Part shown: piece by piece, positions 59,540-64,000 of the stretch
Position numbering within the stretch: the first letter of the stretch is position 1
How the letters are laid out: each line of letters starts with the position of its first letter
Assembly (NCBI RefSeq): GCF_040939455.1
Contig: NC_134119.1
Location: 15,488,501 to 15,552,500, forward strand
Reading direction: 5' to 3'
Length of the DNA: 64,000 nt
Source: Microcebus murinus
Taxonomy: Eukaryota; Chordata; Mammalia; Primates; Cheirogaleidae
Made by a program: the position numbers and the translations under genes
The notes under the pieces: model-generated
What the model saw: the letters and a program-made list of their open reading frames with translations, nothing else
Database searches by the model: none
Told to the model about the DNA's origin: nothing

Positions 59540-60105
59540 TCCCTGTACACAAAACCTTCCTGTGCGGTGGCTTCCTATCACATTTAAGTTCTGGTGTCTT
59601 AGCCATTTAGCCAAAACCTGCAGGGACTGGCATGATGTGGCCCCAGCCTCAAGGCTTTTCTGGTCTCTACTTCCATTTTGCTTCCCTTTTTCTCTTCTGC
59701 TGTCACAATGGCCTTCTTGCTCTTGTGCCAAAGCCACCACTGGCTGGTTCTTGCCTCAGGGCCTTCCTAATTGCCATTCCCTCCACCTGGAATGCCCTTC
59801 CCCCACATCTCTGCCTGGCCCAGCTCTGTTTTGGTCTTTGCTCCCAGATCACTCCTGGCTGGTTGCCTCCCCTGTCTCTGCCTGCCAGTCCTAGCCCAGG
59901 ATGGGCCTTCCTTTCTTTATAGCACTTACAACTACCTAACTAAAATGATAGTGTATTATTTACTGTTTTTCCCAAGCCCCTCACTGAAGTGCAGACTCCA
60001 TGAGGGCTGAGACTGTGTTGTTTATCATTTTATCCCTACACCGACAATATTGTTTGGAATGTGACTGTACTCACTAAATATTTGTGAAATAAATGAATGC
60101 ATATA
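59540..60105 (+). repeat. L2 LINE 3' end, sense, long copy
   Basis: 'cattccctccacctggaatg', 'tttatagcacttacaactac', 'agactccatgagggctgaga' and 'aaatatttgtgaaataaatg' are consecutive L2 3' words. The open frames at 59511-60010 read through it and are not genes. Confidence 0.9.
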
Positions 60106-60109
60106 TATA

Positions 60110-61555
60110 TCTCTCCATATAGCGCCCCAGATAAGGGTCTCTCATTACCGACTAAACCTCTTCAGTAATGATTCTGTACATCTTAAGGCAACTCATTCTG
60201 TACTGAGTAAATTCTGATTCTTAGGCTGTTCGCCCTTCAACTGAAAAAATAAAATATCCACCTTTCTTGCTCCGTAGCCCCAGCTCAGTGCTCTGCTATG
60301 GAGTTGGCGTAGTGGTTAGCGCTGCCACTGGGGTATGTCCTATAAAACATCATTTTTAAGGGCAGTTGGTGTGGTGAGCACTGTGCTTGCCGCCCAGATC
60401 TTCCTTCTTTGAGGGCTCATTGCCTGGCTGCTGGAGTGAGGTTGGCCCAGCCCTTGGCTGTCAGGCCCTTAGGGATGGTCTCGCTGCATTGCACCCCTTT
60501 CCTGGGCAACGCATAGTCCCTGACTGCTCAGCGCAGGGGTAGAAAGGCCTGGCTACCTTGGATCAATCCAGGGCAACTCTGAGCGGCCACCCTAGCTCCA
60601 GAGCTGCCTGTGGGGTTGGCCAAGGCTGTCCTTGGGTCTGTGTTGCAGCTCCGCCTCTCCCTCTGCCCAGGTCTGCCTCTGCTTCCACCTCTTCCTGGGC
60701 GTCGATCCCTAGGGCACACCTTAATGAACACACTGCGCACTACACTCCCTTCAACTGCTTTTCCAGAATCCCAACCTGTAACCTACAAAAGCTGGTGCTT
60801 TGCCTAATTTTAAAGGTTTATTACACCTTCCCTAGGCCAGGGAAGATAGTAAAAGGCTCAGCTTAATAGCTCCCATCTGCTAGGGCAGGGGTCACCTGAG
60901 GATTTCACTTAGCGTGGGAGACTCATAACATCTATGAGGCTGTGACAGCACCACTGTCCTTGGCTCATCCAAAGCAGCAGCCCACGGGGAATGGAGTGGA
61001 GGCTGTGCCAGTTTCTCCCTGGCTGCCGTCTGAGGTTGGCATTCGAATATGGGTCATGTTGCTACTGACCTCTAGCTGACAACTGAGTGGTGAGGCGTGT
61101 TCTGAGAAGCTGAAATGAAGTTGGGGTGATTGCCTGAAAAACCCACTTCAGAATTGTGTCATGTGTCTTCCTTGGGTTTCTCTCAAAAATTGAGCTCAAG
61201 GCTTTTAGGATTCCATGGAGAGCACCTAAGAGTAGTGGCAGTCCCAGCCCGTGCACTAATTTCTCTTTATAACCTCAGATGAAGTGCTCAGGATCCAGCC
61301 AGCAAGGGTAAGGAACAGCATGGAAGAGATGGTTTCAGGGAGGAGAATAGCCCTCCCTGAGTTTGCTTCCAGACTTTGAGATAGGTGAAGTAATGCATAC
61401 TTATGCAACCGCTGCCACTCCATTGGGTACTGAGAGTGCAAGCGCTATTAAAGACTAAATTTGTTTGCTCTCTGGAATCGGGGTAGGGAGGTGAATACAT
61501 CTGCATCAAACTACGGAAGTGCCTGATGAGCACAAACCTCTGGGCAAGAAACAGT
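60110..61555. other. Intron DNA with a tRNA-like A-box word
   Basis: A perfect A-box-like tggcgtagtgg lies at 60305-60315, within a segment that is loosely repeated at 60365-60394. No B box follows, so no tRNA gene is called. The rest shows no element I can name. Confidence 0.35.
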
Positions 61556-61559
61556 GGTG

Positions 61560-61725
61560 TTGCCAGGGCTTGGTGGTGCACACTTATGATCTTAGCTACT
61601 TGGGAGGCTGAGGCAGGAGGGTCACTTGTGCCCATGAGTTCAAGGCTGCCGTGTGCTGTCATGGCACCTATAAATAGCCACTGCTCTCCAGCCTGGGCAA
61701 CATAGCGAGACCTTGTCTCTTAGCA
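61560..61725 (+). repeat. Alu-like monomer, sense
   Basis: A single 7SL-derived arm from 'tgccagggcttggtggtgca' to 'gcgagaccttgtctcttagc' with a poor A-rich tail. It keeps 'ctacttgggaggctgaggca' but lacks the second arm. Confidence 0.82.
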
Positions 61726-61843
61726 AAACTAAACAAAAATCCAGTAGTATCAGAGTTAGTAGGCAAAGACAAAGTATGAGTATGCCTCATGCAACATTTG
61801 GGTGGAGCAAAGGAACTGAAGCAGGATGCTTCCTGAGAAAGGG

Positions 61844-62010
61844 GGACTGGGACTTGTTCTTAGTGTTAGGCATCAGATTTCCTGGTGGAAATGCAGAAGG
61901 ATGGAGCAGGGCAGAGGCAGATCTAGGCAGGGACTGGTTTTCAGTGTTAGGCATCAGTTTCCTGGTGGAAATGTAGAAGTATGGAGCAGAGCAGAGGCAG
62001 ATCTAGGCAG
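61844..62010. repeat. Tandem duplication of an ~80-87 bp unit
   Basis: Unit 1 (61844-61930) and unit 2 (61931-62010) both run from ggactgg through tgttaggcatcag and cctggtggaaatg to cagaggcagatctaggcag. They differ by a few substitutions and a 6-base and a 1-base indel. Confidence 0.93.
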
Positions 62011-62189
62011 TGCGCAAGGAGGCAGTGCAAGTCCAGGGGAACAGTCCTCTGTGGCTTCAAGGTCAGGAGAGGAGGGCCAGGCAGCCAACCCTCGTTTTCA
62101 TGCCACCTAAGGAGGAGGACTTGTCCCAGAGCATGAGGAGCCACCCAGAGTTTCAAAGCAGGGCCTTTTTGTCTTTTAATTAACTAAAT

Positions 62190-62590
62190 TTATTTTAATT
62201 GTAGAAGGAATATCAAACCTTGCTAAAATGAATTCCGACAGTGAAATGTTTAAGTTCTCAGCTTCTGAAGCCCTGTTCCTACCACTCTCCAGAGGTAACC
62301 ACTGTGAATAGCTTCTTGTTTATCCTTTCACAAAGGTCCAGAAATGTTTTGTGCCTCTAGAATCATAGATGTACATATTCTTTTGGCTTTATTACTCTAG
62401 TTACTGAACTGCAAGCTTGATTGCCAGCTGCACACTGTTTGGCTACTTGCTCTCTGTCCCTCTGACAGTGTTCCTTGGACTTCTTTCCATGTTAGTACAC
62501 ATGGAGCTCCTGTATTCTTTTTAAAAATATAGTTTTCAATTTTATCTTTGCTATTGAGTGTCCTGCCATCAAAATGAAGGCAGTTAAATA
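62190..62590 (-). repeat. Old L1 3' region, antisense (probable)
   Basis: 'ctctccagaggtaaccactg', 'gtttatcctttcacaaaggt' and 'ttccatgttagtacacatgg' then 'tctttgctattgagtgtcct' follow a reversed L1M 3' order like the copy at 38735-38960. 62700-63280 shows nothing I can name. Confidence 0.5.
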
Positions 62591-63289
62591 TTGGTTCACA
62601 GTATGCAACTTTCAAGATGCATTTAGGGATGCTGGTTTGCTTCAGAACTAGGTGAATGAGGCACTCTTTGGAATCTTCCAAGGTCATGGCTCAGTTTGGA
62701 GATCCCAGCATTACCCATTCTAAGCTGTTTATTATGTTGTGACTAAATACTATCAACTGAATGAATAGAATCAGTTTGAATTGCTGAATAACTAAAAACA
62801 TTTTCAACATAATTGAGTTAACATAGGGTTTTTTTCTTTTTTCTGATAAACGTTTTCCTGCTCACCTATCTGAGAGCTGACATAATTTATCTTTCCCTGA
62901 TTGGATCTTTCCTCTCCTCCCCCTCCTCCTCCCCCCATATTGATCTAAAACGCAGTATACTTACTCCAGCTAGTTCATTTGTAGCATCTTACCATCTAGT
63001 TTCCAGACCTTTCAAATAAATCACTTATTTATATGAGGGGACCTTAATTGACTTTTCGGTTGAGAAACCCAGTTCACTCGAGTAGCCAGGGAGAGACATA
63101 TTTCATTTTGCCCTAATATCAAATCAATGTCAAATAATATTTTAAGATTATTTATTTTCCTCAATATAAGAAAAATGTCAAGATTTATTTCCCGTGTTTC
63201 TTAAATGTCAGAGGAAATTGACCCGAGGCTGGGGAACGTTCAGTGCCTGGTGTTTTACAGTTTTCAGCTGGAGGAGTAAGAGACAGAGC

Positions 63290-64000
63290 ACTTAGCGCTG
63301 ATTGGGAGTGTTGCCCTTACCCTCGGTGGGCTCAGGGTGTGGGTGTGAAGGGAGCGGGGTCCTTGCAGCTCTGAGGTTCTCTAGACTAACTGGAGAGGTG
63401 ACATCAGCAGGGATGAAAGCCCTGTGAGTGGGATGAGCTAGGTAGGTGTATGAGGGCAACGTTGTTTCTGGAAGTTTATCAGGAGGAGACGAGTCAAACT
63501 GGACCCAAGACAAACCTTGAGAATGTGGGTGGGAAGTGGGAAGGTACCATAGTGTGTGGGAAGGCAAGAACCAAGAATGGTAGGGGGCCGATAGGGAGAC
63601 CAGCATTGGTAGGGGATGGGCATGGCAAAGAGCCGGGGGCACAGGATGTCAACCTAGACTTCTTACTCTTAAGAAGTTCACGGTCTGGTAGGTGAGACAA
63701 GCAGGAGGGCCAGCGAACTAGGGCACAGGGCAGGGGGCTCAGTGAAGATTTTCTGGAGGGTGTGAAGTCTGAGCTGAATCCAGAAGGGCAGCTGGGAGTT
63801 GGCCAGGGGAAGGGGATGGGGAAGAAGCTAATGTTGGAACGGTATTATGAGTTAGAGTCAGATCACGAAGGCCTTTGTATAGTAGCACTGAGAGTTGGAC
63901 TTTATCCTGTAGCCTTTAAGAAGTCACTGAAGGAGTTTAAAGCAGGGGAGCCTCATGGTGAGACATGTATTTTAAAAGGCTCTCTTTGGCAGCAGAGCAT
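63290..64000 (-). repeat. L2-like LINE region, antisense, runs off the window
   Basis: 'gttcacggtctggtaggtga', 'gtgtgaagtctgagctgaat', 'ctttgtatagtagcactgag', 'gttggactttatcctgtagc' and 'ggagcctcatggtgagacat' are in reversed L2-like order. The first 300 bases are less certain. Confidence 0.55.

Noticed and set aside
60303..60375. Possible tRNA gene
   Set aside because: Only an A-box word is present; there is no B box, no cloverleaf and no terminator.

Overview
This window is nuclear DNA from a primate and most likely from a strepsirrhine (lemur, loris or galago type). It is dense in Alu, L1, L2, MIR, MaLR-LTR and hAT repeats. Two Alu copies (19591-19919 and the reverse copy at 53245-53580) carry the altered central linker and the right arm ending in 'gctgacgccacggcactcac' (or its counterpart) that I associate with lemur-lineage Alus rather than human ones. 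Exact species cannot be read from the window.

Only one protein-coding gene can be supported. Exon 1 of KIF16B (a kinesin-3 motor) lies on the plus strand at 32828-32874. It encodes MASVKVAVRVRPMNR plus two bases of the next codon and ends at a perfect GTGAGT donor. The start is fixed by an in-frame TGA six bases upstream. A GC/CpG-rich promoter surrounds it (about 32440-32960). A second CpG-rich block with a TATA-like box and GC boxes lies about 1.7 kb upstream (30990-31350). Everything from 32875 to the end reads as intron 1; no second coding exon was recognised.

Layout: 1-30900 is 5' intergenic DNA made of repeats plus some unique stretches (notably 5280-6270, 13260-16090 and 20290-22300). 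It holds a 5'-truncated RPLP0 processed pseudogene (24044-24575) nested in an L1, and an MLT1-type LTR (23167-23551). 30900-33000 is the promoter zone. 33000-64000 is intron 1. It contains a long antisense L1 (41190-45415) that itself holds a 63-bp secondary insertion, many L2 and MIR copies, a TTAA-flanked piggyBac-like MITE (51465-51769), a C-rich minisatellite (58277-58391), and an unrecognised element with long terminal inverted repeats inserted in an L2 copy (57839-58124).

The small open reading frames scattered through the window are what non-coding mammalian DNA gives by chance, or relics of L1 ORF2. No operon, CRISPR array, phage or new defence-like system is visible. The best candidates for something undescribed are the long-TIR element, the piggyBac-like element and the double promoter arrangement. 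Repeat family names and edges come from recall and reading by eye, so edges are approximate unless target-site duplications are given.
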